A stretch of 64,000 nt of DNA from Mangifera indica (taxonomy: Eukaryota > Streptophyta > Magnoliopsida > Sapindales > Anacardiaceae). This document shows positions 12,685-27,022 of the stretch, in pieces. The notes below the pieces were generated by a model, which saw only the letters and a list, made by a program, of their open reading frames with translations, had not been told where the DNA came from and ran no database searches. The DNA lies in contig NC_058147.1 in assembly GCF_011075055.1 (NCBI RefSeq), forward strand, positions 5,270,001 to 5,334,000, in the 5' to 3' direction. Position 1 is the stretch's first letter; every line of letters begins with the position of its first letter. A program made the position numbers and the translations under genes.

Positions 12685-15600
12685 TTTTTTTTTTAAAACA
12701 ATACTACAACAACCATAGTAAGATAAAATAGGAAGATAAAATAGTTTGGGAAGAGTAGACCAAGTAATGCATTCTGTGTTTTGATTAAAGAATTTCCTGA
12801 TGTGGGATGACTCTAGCTGCAAGTGTTTAGCTCATGAATTTAATTTACATGATATAAGCTGCAAAATTAAAGAATAACCATTGGAGCTGCGGGGTGAGCG
12901 AAGCAGCCTCTTCAGTGCTTGAACAAGACTTACAACAATTATCAAAATTTATTAATAACGAAAATTATCTAGAAACATATATATATATATATATTAGTAA
13001 AAGAATTGGGAATTGATCTTATCCATTGAATATCAGTCAGATGGTAATCTCCATTGTTGATCACCTCTTTTGTCAACTCTTCCTTAATATCATCTGTTTC
13101 CGGCAAACCATTTCCCTTTGCTCTTGGTCACATTAATTATTAATATTGCTTATTGGTTGAGCAAGAAAGACATTACAAAATGACACTTCAACAATTTCTT
13201 AGAGTCAATAAATACCGACTACAAAGTCAACTAGTTGCATTTCGTATACGCAAAAGCGAAACTGCAATAACGAAAAAAATATACGCAAAAGTCACGTAAA
13301 TTAATGGATGATTAATTTACTACAGGAGTAATATTATGTGTTTGACAAATTTTACCTTATATTATATAATGCTCAATGGCCTAGTTATATGGAAAAAGGC
13401 AGGTAGAATATTTTTATTTTATAATTTTTCCCTTCATTTTCAATGGGCTGCAAATTAATATTTTTCCATTCTTCTTCGTTCCTCATTGGACGTCTGGTTT
13501 CATGGATTAATATTATTCCAATAACACCTGAAAATGAAAAATCCGTTTTGGACTGAAATTCACTAACTGGACCGAATTTATAAACTTTGTTAATTGTAAC
13601 ATTCAAGAATTGAGGTTTAATTAGTTGAATTTGTAAATGGGTTAGTGACTAGGGAGGGTCATATGGATGCACTTTATTCGGGATTAGATAAATGAAGATT
13701 TAACGACAAACCATTCGAACAAGGATTAAATGCATCACTTATACATCAGTAAAACAGGATGTAGGTAAAAGTTTTAGCCCTACAATGTCAAATTGTTTAG
13801 GTTCGAATTTAACTAAATCAAGTTTATTTTGAACTCATTCTAGTCAAGTTGAAAAGCAAATTCGAGTTAATTTGACTCAAACATTTCCCTGTTTACAAGG
13901 GAAAACAACCCTCTCTTATCATATGATCTGGGTTACATTATGTTAAAATCTTTATGGGTGATATGATTTGCATGATGCTGGTTGATAATGATGTATATAA
14001 TTGGTTTATTTGTTGAATCTTGGTGATTTAAGTGACCTGTAAGCATCCTTTCTAAACTACACATTCACCAATTTTTTATTAAACAATTAAAGATTTAATC
14101 AATATATTTTCACGTTATTTTAACAATAATTGGATGTCTACGTCTTATTGTTTGATTGTTCAAGGTATATCATGAAAAACATAACATTATAATTTTTTAT
14201 ATTGAAGAAAACCAGACATTTCTTGAACCTAAATAATAAAGTTCATACTGTTAAAGAGTTATACTGATGGTAATTTAGGCCCAACATAACCAGTAATCCA
14301 ATGTGTTCAACAATAAATCAAATAGTAGACCAAAGGCAATCCCATACAATCCACTAATCCAGTAGCAAACACAAAATTATGCAGCACAACCCAACAACCC
14401 AATATTAGCCGACAATGGCTTCAGAAATTGTCAGAGTCTCGAACGTAAAGCCAAAACTACTCACAGGTTCAGAAGCCGTCGGAGATTCAAGGGCATCAGA
14501 AAGAGCCGTTAGTCACTAGAAAAAAACAGTGAAAGAGAGTACCAAAACTTGGCATCCGAAAATAAAAACTCGTCTACTAGGAAACTCGTCTAAAACAGAG
14601 TGGAGAGTCATCCATTGCTGGAATCAAATTACTGGAGAGAGGGAACCCTCTAATTCACCCGGGTCACCAAAAATTACAAGAACAATCGGAAGGAAATAAA
14701 AACAACTGGGAAAACAGTAATCGATAACAAAAATTGGGAGAACAACACCAGAATGAGAGAACCGACAAAAAAGATACCCACAAAGCCCGTGTTGGTGGCC
14801 GAAAACTGAGATAACAGTAACCAGAAAATGACCAAAGAGGCTGGGGAGAGAGTCTTCCTTTGTATGGGGGCAAAGTCAGATTTCTCAAATCTAAGGGTTG
14901 ACAACTACAAAAAAAAAATTGAAGACCCTAGTATCGAGGGGGAAATAACTTATGTTTTAACCTAGTAGGGGGCAAAAGGATATTAAGGCTCTGATAGCAC
15001 ACGTGCATAATTGAATAGAATAAAACTTTTGTATATTTTTACGTGCATTGATATATGTATGAATTTGTACATGAGTAATGTCTTACATAAGAAAACGTAT
15101 AATAATCAAATAATAAATAATATGCAAAATAAGGTAAGGTAGGAAAATTCTTATTCTAAATATATTCAAACAAATCACCCTTTAACCACTAAACGTCCTG
15201 AAAGATTTGGAAGACTTTGCCCACTGCCTTTCAATTAAAAAAAAAAAAAAAGTTACTGTGTTGGCTATGTTTTCACTCAAAGTTAGCGTAAATATACATA
15301 CGTACAGTTGTTTTAACCAGATATGTTCTGCCCTAGCAGCGGTAGAGACTTTTGAGGTGAGAAAAAGAAAAAGAGATAGCCGCTTTCAACTTATAAGGGA
15401 CATATGCTACGCAAGGAATGTGGCAATCAATGAGGGACAAAGAGAGAGTTTTCCATGGACAAGAATTTGGAATCAAATTAAGTGGGTCGGTGTTTAGATG
15501 GAAGAGCACTAGGATGATGGTGATGATGATAAGAGAACCAAATATATTTATGGTCCTTTTTTTTGTTTTATTGATAGGACATTGAACAAAGGGGACCATC

Positions 15601-18600
15601 CCACAAACCCCTCCATGCCAACCTCCACCACACATATATATATTCGGTCAGATATTATATTAGTGCGTAGACCTGCAAATTCTATACATATATAACCATA
15701 CACATCATTTTGTGCTGCTTTTTTCACAAAATCGACTACTTTCATGAGCTTCAATCAAAGTGCAGATTGGCCGGAGTCTCTTGACACAAGGAGAATCAGA
15801 AGATCAGTGGCTGGCTACTAATGTTTAAATTTAGTAATGAACAAAATGTGTAGGAATTTCTTTATTGCAAGTCTCTTTCGCTAAAATGTGATTACATCTT
15901 ACGATTGTATTCTCTTTATCTTTACCACTTATTAATGGGTGGTTGCGAAGAAATTGTAGCCAGAAGATTTTACAGCAACTTGGGAGAAAAGCTTGGACAA
16001 GAAGCTTAGTAGTAAAACAAAGAAAACTTCTCTGAAGCCAATAGCAGTTTGGTGAAAAGGAAAAAGATCAGCTACCTTATTCAGCTTTTAGAAAATTTTT
16101 ATCAGCTCATAGTAGAATTGTGGTTAATGAAGTAATATCAATAAAGATGGCCCCATTAGCTTTCAATGTGATTTTGGTCACTGGACCTGAACCGCCTTCA
16201 ATTCCTTTATCCCTAAAAAAATGAGTGATAGGTTGAAAGAGTAAATACAGATTTCAGTACTAGTTGTGGGTAGGAGTTTAGTCAGTATCAAATCGAATAT
16301 ACAAAAATAAATCAAAGTCCATATTTGATTCAGCTAAACTAGAGAAATCAAAGTACCAAACAATAAGTTGATGGTGGGTCAATATTTGATTAAGTTTCAG
16401 CATTTCTTCCAAGGCAAAAGGATTAATTCAACCAATAAACAAAATAAATCAGGAAGCAACTCTTTCTACTATAAATATTAGGCTAAATCCCAAGAGAAAA
16501 AGGAAAATTTTACTTACAAGTACTGTTATATATATATATATACACACTAAAATTTCATACAAACTAATATTCACAGAACAAATGGATGAGTTTGTAAAAG
16601 AACATTAATTCAACAATATTAAATTAATATAGATGAGCGATGGGATAATAAAAGAGTCTACCTTATTATCAAATATAGAAGAAACATATCTGAAAATATT
16701 GTTGGATGCAGTTTCTCTTAGAGAAAAGATATAAGGCCAAAAACGGAAACAAAACAAATATCATGGCAATGAGTTGGTGTTGGTGACTAATGGAAAAAAT
16801 CGCTTTGCATCTGGACTTTTGTAAAAGGTCTCTAAATGTTTTGCTTTTAGGGTTCAAAGGGTATGCAAATAACTATTAAATTACTCGTGTTGAGTATATC
16901 TAAATTCTTTCGCCACCGAATTCACTTAAGCTTTTTCTAGTATATTTATTTAATTAAACAAGTGTGAATCCAGGAAAGGAAGGTGGGGGACTTCGTAATA
17001 ATCTGAAGACTTACTGTAAGCATTTTGGTTTTGAAAATGACATTACTCCATTCAAGGCATCACTCGTCCGGATAGCAAAGTATGTGGCTCTCATCACACA
17101 TTCAATTAGAGGTGACATTAATGCCTTAAATATAGCATATACGATAAGTATGAAAATCCAGAGGATCTCACAGTTCCTGATATCTAAGCCTTAGCAAACT
17201 CATAGTAAATGATTGGTTTTAACTGTAGAAATAAGGGACACGAGCCCACTTAATCATTTATTTCTGAAGATAATAACTTAGTGTTCATAAGATTTCTTGT
17301 CATACTTGATTCATATTTTTGTGCAAAATATGCTACAATTTCTTTATTGAGAATATGTTAATAAATCATGATATCTATTACAATATAAAACAAAAGTTAG
17401 TGATGAGTTAGATATAAAATAATATTTTATTATAATTTGTCCTACTGTTCGAGAGTCTATATCTACAATTATAATTTGGTAGTTCGAGAAGAATTTTTCA
17501 ACAAAGTTTATAGGTGTAAAGATTACAAAAAAGTGTTTTGGAAAGGGCTTAACTAAGAACAAGAGTCTTAGAGGGAATTGTTAAATTTTATGGAAACTTC
17601 CTTAATTTAGGATACAACGTATTTAATCTTAGGCATCGAGAATAAGTTTATCTTGACTCCTATAAATTTCTCTTCTTTGTTTTTCTCCTTTTTTTTTAAT
17701 AATATTCTTTATTTAAAAGATGAAAGAGTGTGATTATAATCCTATTGGATATATTCAAAATCCAAATTCAAATAATATGATAAATAAGGGGCAAGATCCT
17801 GATCAAAGTTGATAAGGAAAAAAATTATTGATTTTCATGATGGGCAGATGATATGAAATAAATGCTAAATGTCAACTATATTCTCTAAGTGAAGGATATT
17901 TATTATTGCTAGACGAGGCATGGTTGTGACTACTATAAACGATCGTTTCTCGTGTATATGTTCCATGGGTATGGACTATAGTATAACAATTGTACTCTTT
18001 AAAACTTCCTTTGGCTATTAGCTAGAATGAGTGCTACGGAAAGATTGTAAGATCTTTATGAAAAAGATTCTTTATAGCTAGCAAAATCATTGTTATATAT
18101 GCTTTGTGCCGCGCTCTATCATGTCATTTCACTTCTGCAAGAAATTAGATTAGATGCGACATGTTTGCATTGGGGGATGAAAGAAACCTGTCGTAGTTTA
18201 TTCGAATTGGTATTTGCTTTACCTTGATTTAGAGCATTATTATTTTTTTAGTCTCCAATATTTCAGAAAACCTATTTACACTAGTTTGCAAAATGGTAAA
18301 TTGCTCAACTCCAAAAATCCTGTTTTGCTCACGAACTTACTTATTTTGCTAGTCTGTGTAGGTGAAAATTGATAACACAACACATGTCCATCCATGACGA
18401 AAGAGGGAAGTTTGGAGTTAGAGTCCTCTTCGATAGGAGATGTATGTGTTGATTATTTAGGACTCAAAATATTATCAATGGCAGAGGAAGAATAATTTGT
18501 ACTATAGATCGGATGTATGTGTTGAGTGGATGTTATAACTATTGCAAACTTATCATAATATCTATCTTTAAGCCCGTGGATATATAGTTAAGAAAGCTAT

Positions 18601-18880
18601 AAATCGGATGCCCAAGGCTCAGTTATGCCGAACAAGAGTTACTCTTTCTTGTGAAAAGATGATGGTGGTATTTGTGCAGAAGATGTGTTTTATTCCTGTG
18701 AATAAGTTGGGTCAAACTTACTAATTTGGACTTGAAAAAGACAGGCAGTCCACATCATCCCACTGATGAGTATGATTAATTTTGAAGGTAGATCTTAATT
18801 GTTCAAGCATTTTCACTCTTTTGCCAACTTATCCTATCTTTGACAGGTATCTAACATTAAAGATAAATACTATCGTTCAA
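12685..18880. other. Long intergenic region, no recognisable gene
   Basis: AT-rich sequence with short TA runs (12978-12995, about 16525-16545). A GC-richer segment at 14400-14900 and open stretches at 15207-15497 and 16964-17194 show no family motif and no splice context. The tract around 16960-18700 has the texture of a decayed transposon (broken frames, moderate GC), but I could not identify a domain. Confidence 0.35.
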
Positions 18881-18881
18881 G

Positions 18882-18902
18882 GAGTCCACTAAAACACTTC
18901 AA
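18882..18902 (+). promoter_or_regulatory. Predicted miR395 target site in the SULTR2 leader
   Basis: A 21-base site ends 14 bases before the ATG. AAACACTTCA pairs perfectly with miR395 positions 2-11, and GAGTCC pairs with the GGACUC 3' end of the miR395b/c/f variant. The remaining differences are position 1, mismatches at 12 and 15, and a wobble at 13. miR395 is the known sulfur-starvation microRNA whose Arabidopsis targets include SULTR2;1 and ATP sulfurylases. The pairing is seen in the sequence; cleavage is inferred. Confidence 0.75.
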
Positions 18903-18916
18903 ACAACATAACTAAT

Positions 18917-21900
18917 ATGGGTTCATTGCCTACTGAAACCTCAGTGGAGGAGCAGCAGCAGCGGCAACCGGACTTGGAGAATTCCAGTCGGGCAGAGAGG
19001 GCATACTGGTTGCTTAATTCACCAGATCCTCCAGGCTTATGGCATGAGCTCATAGGTTCCATAAGAGAAATTTTCTTTCCTGGAAAACTCTCTTCATCAA
19101 ATTCAAAACAACCTTGGTCTAGCCGTTCTTTTCTAGTCTTGCAAAGCCTATTTCCAATTCTTAAATGGGGAAGGATTTACAGCGTCTCAAAGTTTAAACA
19201 TGATTTGATGGCAGGCTTAACTCTTGCTAGCTTAAGCATTCCTCAGGTTGCTAATTTCATTGCCTTCTGTGTTCGTTTCTTGAGCTCAGTAATTATATAA
19301 ATGACACTTTATATCAGTTTCTTATGAATGTTTCAAAAATCTTTTGCAGAGTATTGGTTATGCTAATTTAGCAAAACTGGACCCTCAGTATGGTCTATGT
19401 ACGTAACTTATAAGCAACATATGAATTTAAGAATCATTCTCTGATATGAATTTTTGACTCTTTGCTTTGAGTTGTTTTGTGCATTAGATACAAGTGTTGT
19501 CCCCCCTCTGATTTATGCACTAATGGGGAGTTCAAGAGAGATAGCCATCGGACCAGTAGCTGTGGTTTCAATGCTCCTATCCTCCATGATTCAGCCAGTA
19601 GTAGATGTTGCAGCTGATCCTATCGCCTACAGGAAGCTTGTTTTTACTGTCACTTTCTTTGCCGGTCTCTTCCAATCTATATTTGGGTTGTTTAGGTATG
19701 TCCTTTGTCTTTCTAAATGACTTTCATCTCTAACAAATTACTCTTACTGATACATATATTCTGCAGGTTGGGGTTTCTGGTGGATTTTCTTTCACATGCT
19801 GCCATTGTTGGATTTATGGCTGGTGCAGCCATTGTTATTGGCCTTCAGCAATTGAAGGGATTACTTGGCATCAGTCATTTCACCACCAAAACTGATGTGA
19901 TCTCTGTCCTGGGATCTGTTTTTACATCACTTCACAATTCGGTAAGTTCCATTCATCTCTAAACTTTCTAAAAAAGAAGAAAAAGTTTAAAGGCTTTATC
20001 TTTCTTAATTAAAGCAGAACGAATAATTTACTGGGGACAAATATGTTGAAAATCACTAATGATCAAGTCTTCATTCAGGAATCTTGAGCAGGTCTTTGTT
20101 TGTTAGTCTATTTCTATTATTTGTTGGTTCTCACAACTTGACAATCGCGTCCCTTCCCTGTGCTTTATGGTTGGCAGTGGTATCCTCTGAATTTTGTCTT
20201 CGGTTGTTCATTTCTTGTCTTCCTCCTATTTGCCAGGTTCATTGTAAGTGATTAAATTCTTCAGTTATGTTTTAATTTTCTTCAGCTAAATTACCTTGTC
20301 TTTTAAGCTTTGATAAAACTGTTCTAATTTCAGGGTAGAAGAAATAAAAAGCTCTTCTGGTTTCCAGCAATTGCTCCTCTTCTATCAGTTATATTATCCA
20401 CTTTCATTGTGTATATGACAAGAGCCGATAAGCATGGAGTTCAGATTGTAAAACACATTAAAGGAGGCCTTAATCCGAGTACAGCCCATCAATTGCAATT
20501 CCAAGGACCCCATCTTGGACAAGCTGCCAAAATTGGACTAATTTCTGCTGTTACTGCTCTCACTGTAAGTCTCCATTGTTAAACTTTTTCTTTTCCTAAT
20601 TTTTCCATTTCTTTTTATATGTTTCTTACTACAAACTGAAATATTAATTTCAGGAAGCCGTTGCTGTTGGCCGGTCTTTTGCTTCCATAAAAGGCTACCA
20701 CCTTGATGGGAACAAGGAAATGGTAGCTATGGGCTTCATGAACCTTGCAGGATCTTTAACTTCATGCTATGTGGCAACTGGTGAGCTGCCTTGTTACTTG
20801 ACCCATTTCAAACTAAGAATAAAAAACAATTCATATCATAATTTTGACTTCTATCTGACATATTCTGCAGGATCCTTTTCCCGAACAGCTGTAAATTTCA
20901 GTGCAGGGTGTCAAACTGTGGTGTCAAATATAGTGATGGCCATTACTGTGCTATTTTCACTGATATTGTTTACAAAGCTCTTGTACTACACGCCTATTGC
21001 CATTCTTGCTTCAATCATTCTATCTGCTCTTCCGGGACTAATTGACCTGCCTGAAGCTTACTATATTTTTAAGGTTGACAAACTAGACTTCATTGCTTGC
21101 GTTGGAGCTTTTCTTGGGGTTTTGTTTGCATCAGTTGAAATTGGCCTTCTAGTTGCGGTAATTATAATTTACCTGTTTTAAAATTTACCTATTTTAACTT
21201 TCACTCCAGTAAGTACAAATATTAGGGAGACTTATTTGCTATGTTTAATTGTAAAATACAGGTGAGCATCTCATTTGCAAAGCTCTTGCTGAATGCCATT
21301 AGACCCAGCGTACAACTATTAGGCAGACTTCCAAGGACAGACACCTTTTGCGAGATGAGTCAATTTCCCATGGCCATTGAAACTCCAGGCATTTTGACTA
21401 TCCGCATCAACTCTGCCTTGCTTTGCTTTGCTAATGCAAACTTCATAAGAGAAAGGTAAGTATCTATACATGTGCATAAGCTAGAGAAAGAAGAGCTACA
21501 ATCTTAATTTGACTCCTACCCATTAATGATAATTTTATTTTTATTAACTGTAGGATTACCAAATGGGTAACAGAAGAAGAGGATGACTTACAAGAACCCA
21601 GAAAGAAAACTGTCCAAGTAGTAATTCTAGACATGTCCAGTAAGTTCAATTATCTTGCAGAACATTTTGGCTCCTGATTCAATGATATTCTTACTGATTG
21701 AATTGATTTCTGATACACAGATATGATGAACATCGACACTTCAGGGATTCTTGCACTGGAAGAACTGCATAAAGATTTGGCTTCACATGGCATAGATGTA
21801 AGATCGCTGTGAGCCTGAGCCTCTGACTAATAAAATTTCGAGATTGTAAAACTAAATTATACATGTATATATATATGTATATGCTTGTGGGTTTTGCAGT

Positions 21901-22055
21901 TAGCAATGGCCTGTCCAAGATGGCAAGTACTACACAAGCTGAAATTAGCCAAATTTGTCGACAGAATTGGGAAAGGGAATATTTTCCTCAGTGTTGGTGA
22001 AGCTAATGATGCATGTGTTGGCCGTTCTAAATTTGGTGCTCTTAGCAACTGTTAA
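18917..22055 (+). CDS. Group-2 (low-affinity) sulfate transporter, complete
   Basis: SULTR2-type sulfate transporter of 661 aa, close to SULTR2;1 and the Stylosanthes low-affinity transporter SHST3; SULTR2 proteins move sulfate in xylem parenchyma and phloem. Twelve exons: 18917-19246, 19350-19398, 19488-19695, 19767-19941, 20178-20243, 20334-20564, 20654-20780, 20871-21157, 21262-21455, 21554-21639, 21721-21797, 21900-22055. Signatures are [58 protein letters not shown] and [11 protein letters not shown]. The STAS motif NIDTSGI has Thr591. Exon 6 (231 nt) equals exons 6 plus 7 (114+117) of the neighbouring SULTR1 genes, so one intron is absent. It stands head to head with the SULTR1 pair. 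A predicted miR395 site lies in the leader. Confidence 0.97.
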
Positions 22056-23985
22056 AACGGGGATTTCCGTATATCAAATGTTTGCCACTATTTAAGCAGA
22101 TATTGAGAGTGTATTACTATATTTTAATTCCATGTAACTGTCGAAATATCTTTATACAAAGAATTTTACTTTAAAGCATAAGTACTTTTTTTTTTTTTTT
22201 GGAATTAAGCTGATCAATTTTCGTCTCTGTGAAAATAGCCATATATGAGAAACAATAATACCAAATTGTAGTGGGCACAATAAAGATTGGATTAGAAGTA
22301 AACTTATTCAAATTTAAAATAAGTTTAAATACAAACATAAAATAAACAAACACAAATCCAAATACAAATTGCAGAGTAGTAAAAAAACCTAACCTGAGTT
22401 TAAATCTAAACAATGGCTGAGTCGAGCATGACTCGCATCATTAAAAAAGAATTAGAAGAAATGCCATTACTTAGGAGAGTTTAGCCGAATATCTCATGTG
22501 AAATAAAGACAAGTCCAGTCATTACAAAAACTCGGACTAAGAGCGAACTAACCATAAACTCTTAAATCGTAAAACAACTTGAACACAAATTGATATTTCT
22601 TCATGTTCGATGAGCCCAAGATGAAAATGAGTCGAGCTCACCTAAAATCAAGATAAAAACATGTTTTATCTTATTCAAAATTGAATCAACTCAAATCTAG
22701 CTTTAGTTGGATCAACCCGTAAGTTGTAACTAATTAGCAGTATCAGCATCAAGAAATATATAAAACTACGTGGTTTCGTTCCGCCAAATCCAGTTCTCCG
22801 GTAAATCATTCCGTCTGAAAAATCAGCTTTCCGTTTGGACGAAAAGAAAAAGGAAAACAAAAGAAAATCAGGGCTGCCAAAGAAGACCAACCAAACTACA
22901 AATCAACCCATACCGCCAATCCCATTACCCCGGCCCAATTTCACCCCTGGGAAGCGCCAGATCTCTCCTTTCTTTTCTTGCTTTGTTATGTTAATCGCTT
23001 GACTTTACAGAGCAATTACTTTTTTTTCCGTATTTTTTTTTTGGATCATAAGATTTATTGTAAATTGAAACTGGCCCCTATTTTTTAACATCTGATCACC
23101 CTTGTCTTGAATTTAGTTTATGCATCAAGTTATTGAAAAAAAAAATTTGGGTTTTATACGATTTTATAGCTGTCTTTTTGAGTTATGTTTTCAATTGAGG
23201 AGAGAAATTGTCGGCTAAGTTGGTGTGCCAGCATGACCCCCATCGTGTCAACCTTATGAAATTATTGGAAAACTTATTTTTCGGATTAAAGATCAAAGTA
23301 TAGATGAATCAAACCTGATACAAGAGTTAGACCTTATATCAAGAAAAGTTAGACTCCAATTTTGATAGACCTTTAGCTTTAAAAGTACAGCCCAATTTGA
23401 ATAGGATTTTTTGTTATAAAAAATGTTTTGATAGATCATTTCATGTCTCAAATAATACTCTAATTGCATTTGAAAGAGAATGACAGAGTATATAAATACA
23501 TTGATAACTTGATAGGAATAAAAATAAAAATGGATTGGAGCCCAAATATGTAAATTGAAAAAAAAAAAATAAAGGAGTTCTAAGTTTTAACCTTTATGAG
23601 AAATGAGAGTAAATAGATTATAGGTCGAGGCTTTTTGCCTTCCATAAGTTCATGTTAAACATTAGAAAACAGTTTCAGGGAGGATTCAACTAAACACTTA
23701 TAACATTATATCTAAACCAAAACGGGATCAGATAACAGTTTGCAGAAAGCATTCAACTTAAAACTTCCTCAAAAACATCAACAAAGAACAGCATTTTCGA
23801 ACTCGAGAACCCAACAAAGCGGCGCGGTTCTCTCTTCATTCCTGTAAAAGAACCCAGGAAAAAACACATCCAGCGACATGATTCATAAACAAACTTCTAG
23901 GTCATATTTTAGAGGTAGATTTAGCAAACTTAGCTTCATTCTTTGAACACTTCTATCAATAAGTGAATATATAATTACCTTGAAG
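22056..23985. other. Gap between SULTR2 and the 16-exon gene (convergent 3' ends)
   Basis: Contains both 3'UTRs. The part at about 22280-22650 looks like a decayed dispersed repeat (recurring GAGTCGAGC-like words). A GC-richer patch at 22770-22990 has open frames on both strands without ATG-led family similarity. No gene is supported. Confidence 0.35.
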
Positions 23986-26900
23986 TTAGTAGTGGGCATT
24001 AAACAGCCTTAGATGGGGATCAACTGGCAGACCAATGCCCTCAAATATTGGATCATATACAGAATTCTTCATTGGCCTGAAAATATTTACAAATTTTCAG
24101 AATAAACTTAATTGAGGGCAACTTGAAAATAAAATAAAGGTGAGTGTGAGTTCCATGAAACAAACTTTGAGACACTGAAAACATTTGAATGATATGGGTT
24201 ATTGACTTGGTTCCCTTGAGGCCTTTGCAAGTTCGAATCCCCCTGCGTTCAATAAATTAACCAGAAATGAGTCTCTTGAATCTGCCAGAAATTTACTTGA
24301 CTTGATGCAGTGATCAAATTTTTAGATACATCAAATACAGTCAAAACACCTGACAGCCCAACTAGAAAGGCAAGATGAAATAGAAAATTATAATCGTAAT
24401 ACATACATATGCAAAGTTTGAACACCTAGAGCGTTTAATTGATGTTGATGATGACGATTCCCCCAATTCATATCGGGTCGAAGGACGGCCGCGACGCCGT
24501 CGTCCCAGTCCCAGAGGTGGTTGCTGAAAAATATTAACCAACAAAATTTATTAACAATATATAGAACTGAAATGAAATAGATATTAATACCTCATCGTGG
24601 CTGTTCAAAGACAGTTCCAACTGAGAAAATGTTGCTCCAGCAGGGTTGTAGACATTAAGTTCCTTTGACAATCAGATTGTATAATATTAAATTGTGAATT
24701 CAAAATGAAGTTGCTAAAACATATCATTTATTCTTTAGGAGATAATTTTTACTCTTTGATTTGTTGGATTCAAGACTTGATTTTTCTGAGAGCTGCCAGG
24801 TATATGGTACCCCATACTTGGCCTGGCCGGTTGATTAAATAGTCCAGGGAGTTCGAAATTCTGTGACCTGCAAATGGTTGATTGAAATTATGATAATTTT
24901 CCAAATTTAACAGTACTTCATATCTACACTACTGTTTTTATTTAAAGAAAAAAGAAAGTACCCTGGAAGCATGAGAGATTGTGGCACCATGGATTGATTG
25001 CGATCATTTAACTCGGGAATCCTGAATTATACAGACAAAAGAGAATGAACAAGAAGATAACCATATGATGTTTAAAAGGTGGGGAAATCATTTACGTTGG
25101 CAGCAATGGAGTGTTAGGCTGGAGTTGGAAGGAGTTAAAACGCTGTAAATTTGATGCATCAGGTGTTAGTGCAGCTTGATTGAGGTGCTGATGATGAAGA
25201 TATTCTGGGGTCCTATATAAAATCAGAAAATGGCATAATAGAAACTCGATGGCAAACAAACATTCATCCATTTTATTCAGGTGTAATTTCACAAGTAGAA
25301 AATATCATAGAAGATATAGCAGTTACCTCAAACTCAAAGCCATTGAAGGAACGGGCATGATGTTGTTATAACGTTGTTGATCCTGCAGATTAGGTAACAT
25401 TGGCAATTGATTCGATTGATATGGTAAATTTTGGGGCCTGAAATTAAGATAAAAGCAATCAACCGCTTGCACGTCAGTTTCTATATGCTATCCCACTTTC
25501 GGGTTGTGGAATATAAAATGAAACCATATGTCAAGATGAAAATTTAAACCTTATTAGAGGAGAATATTCAGGAATCATAGAGCCTTGCGATTGTGGATTA
25601 AAAGCATTCTCCGGGACTCCGATGAACTGTTGTAGCTGATTAGCTGAATGTTGAGACCTAAAATAACGGTAAAATCAATAAATATTCTTGTAGGCAATAA
25701 TATGGAAAAAAAAATTAGACAATTTAGTGCATGTAAGCATTAATCATCAAGTAAAATGCTTGATATCGGGCACCTTGTTGGCCCAGAGGATGCAGGTAGC
25801 ATGACGTTGGCGTATTGAGAATCAAGAGCATTAGGAGCCGGGAAATGATTTGTTTGGGACCTAAAAAAATTAACAAGCACAGACGTAAAATCGTATACCG
25901 CTTTCATATTAAATCAATATTACTTGTGTAGTTTATACGTAAATGAAATTATGTTAAGTTTGGTAAATAGTAAATCATGTACCTTGATGGAGTTAACAAA
26001 GGCGTAAAAGGAACATTCTGGCAAGAAAGCCAAGAGGGCTGTCTAGAAAGCCAAGGGGGTAGCTGTTGATTTACAGTTCCCATTCCAGTCTGTTCATGGC
26101 AAACAGATTCAACAAGGTCAAAAAACAAATACACAATACAGTATGTATGGTGTCGAGAAGGGTTCATATATGAGTACTCACGGAGCTCTGAGGGAAAGAA
26201 GTTGGATAATATTGAACTGATGGCTGATTCTGTACAAGTTGATCAGCGGATAATTGGCAAGATAGATTGACTGGACTCAGCCCTTTTTGACTGTGGCAAC
26301 AGAATAGAAGATTAGCCGTGAAAATTAATATATTGGTAAATTAAATTAATAAAGACGTACTGTTGAGGCTCATTCTGAAGGCCATTTTCAGGGCCAGTGA
26401 TTAGCTGATTTAGATGTGACAAACTCGTCTCATGTTCTGAATTAAATGATGGGACTACAGCCGTCGTCTGTGGAATCAACTCTGCCTGATTAAGTAAATA
26501 AACAAAAAAAATCAAATATAGTCAGTGATAATCACCTGCTGTACACATTCATTAAGCTTATATGAAGGATGAAGTTCTTTATACCGTCAATGGAGGGTGT
26601 TGGTGTGATTTGGTCGCTGATAATGGGGAAGGGAGGAATGTTGATTTCGTTCGTTGTATATTTGTAGCATTTCCAAGAGAGGGATCAAAGCCTCCGAAAC
26701 CTGAATCTGTTGATCCCACGAAGGTCTGTCTGGTGTCGAAATAATTCAGTAAAGACTCATTACTTCCACTTGATGATCCCAGCTCCACATTCTCCTAGTC
26801 ATGAACAACAAAACGATATAATTACAACTATGATAAAGCAAGTTAAAGAGAATAGTAGAAAATCCGTATTTTAAAATAGAACAATATTATGTTTACATAT

Positions 26901-26987
26901 TTTTTAATATACAAATAGTATACAAACAATGTATCATAACACAATTGAGTATTATTTAATATGATTTTAACATTACCCAATTATATG

Positions 26988-27022
<35 letters not shown>

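Noticed and set aside
14664..14904. Overlapping minus-strand open frames in a GC-richer patch
   Set aside because: Hydrophobic composition comes from antisense A-rich sequence; there is no ATG-led gene context and no known domain.
9577..18881. GAGAC (sulfur-responsive element core) words in the SULTR1-SULTR2 spacer
   Set aside because: Several occur, but a 5-base word is expected by chance at this density and none lies in a recognisable cluster.
24225..24255. tRNA T-arm-like sequence (GTTCGAATCCC) in the last intron of the 16-exon gene
   Set aside because: No matching D-arm, anticodon arm or acceptor stem is present around it; at most it is a decayed SINE or tRNA fragment.
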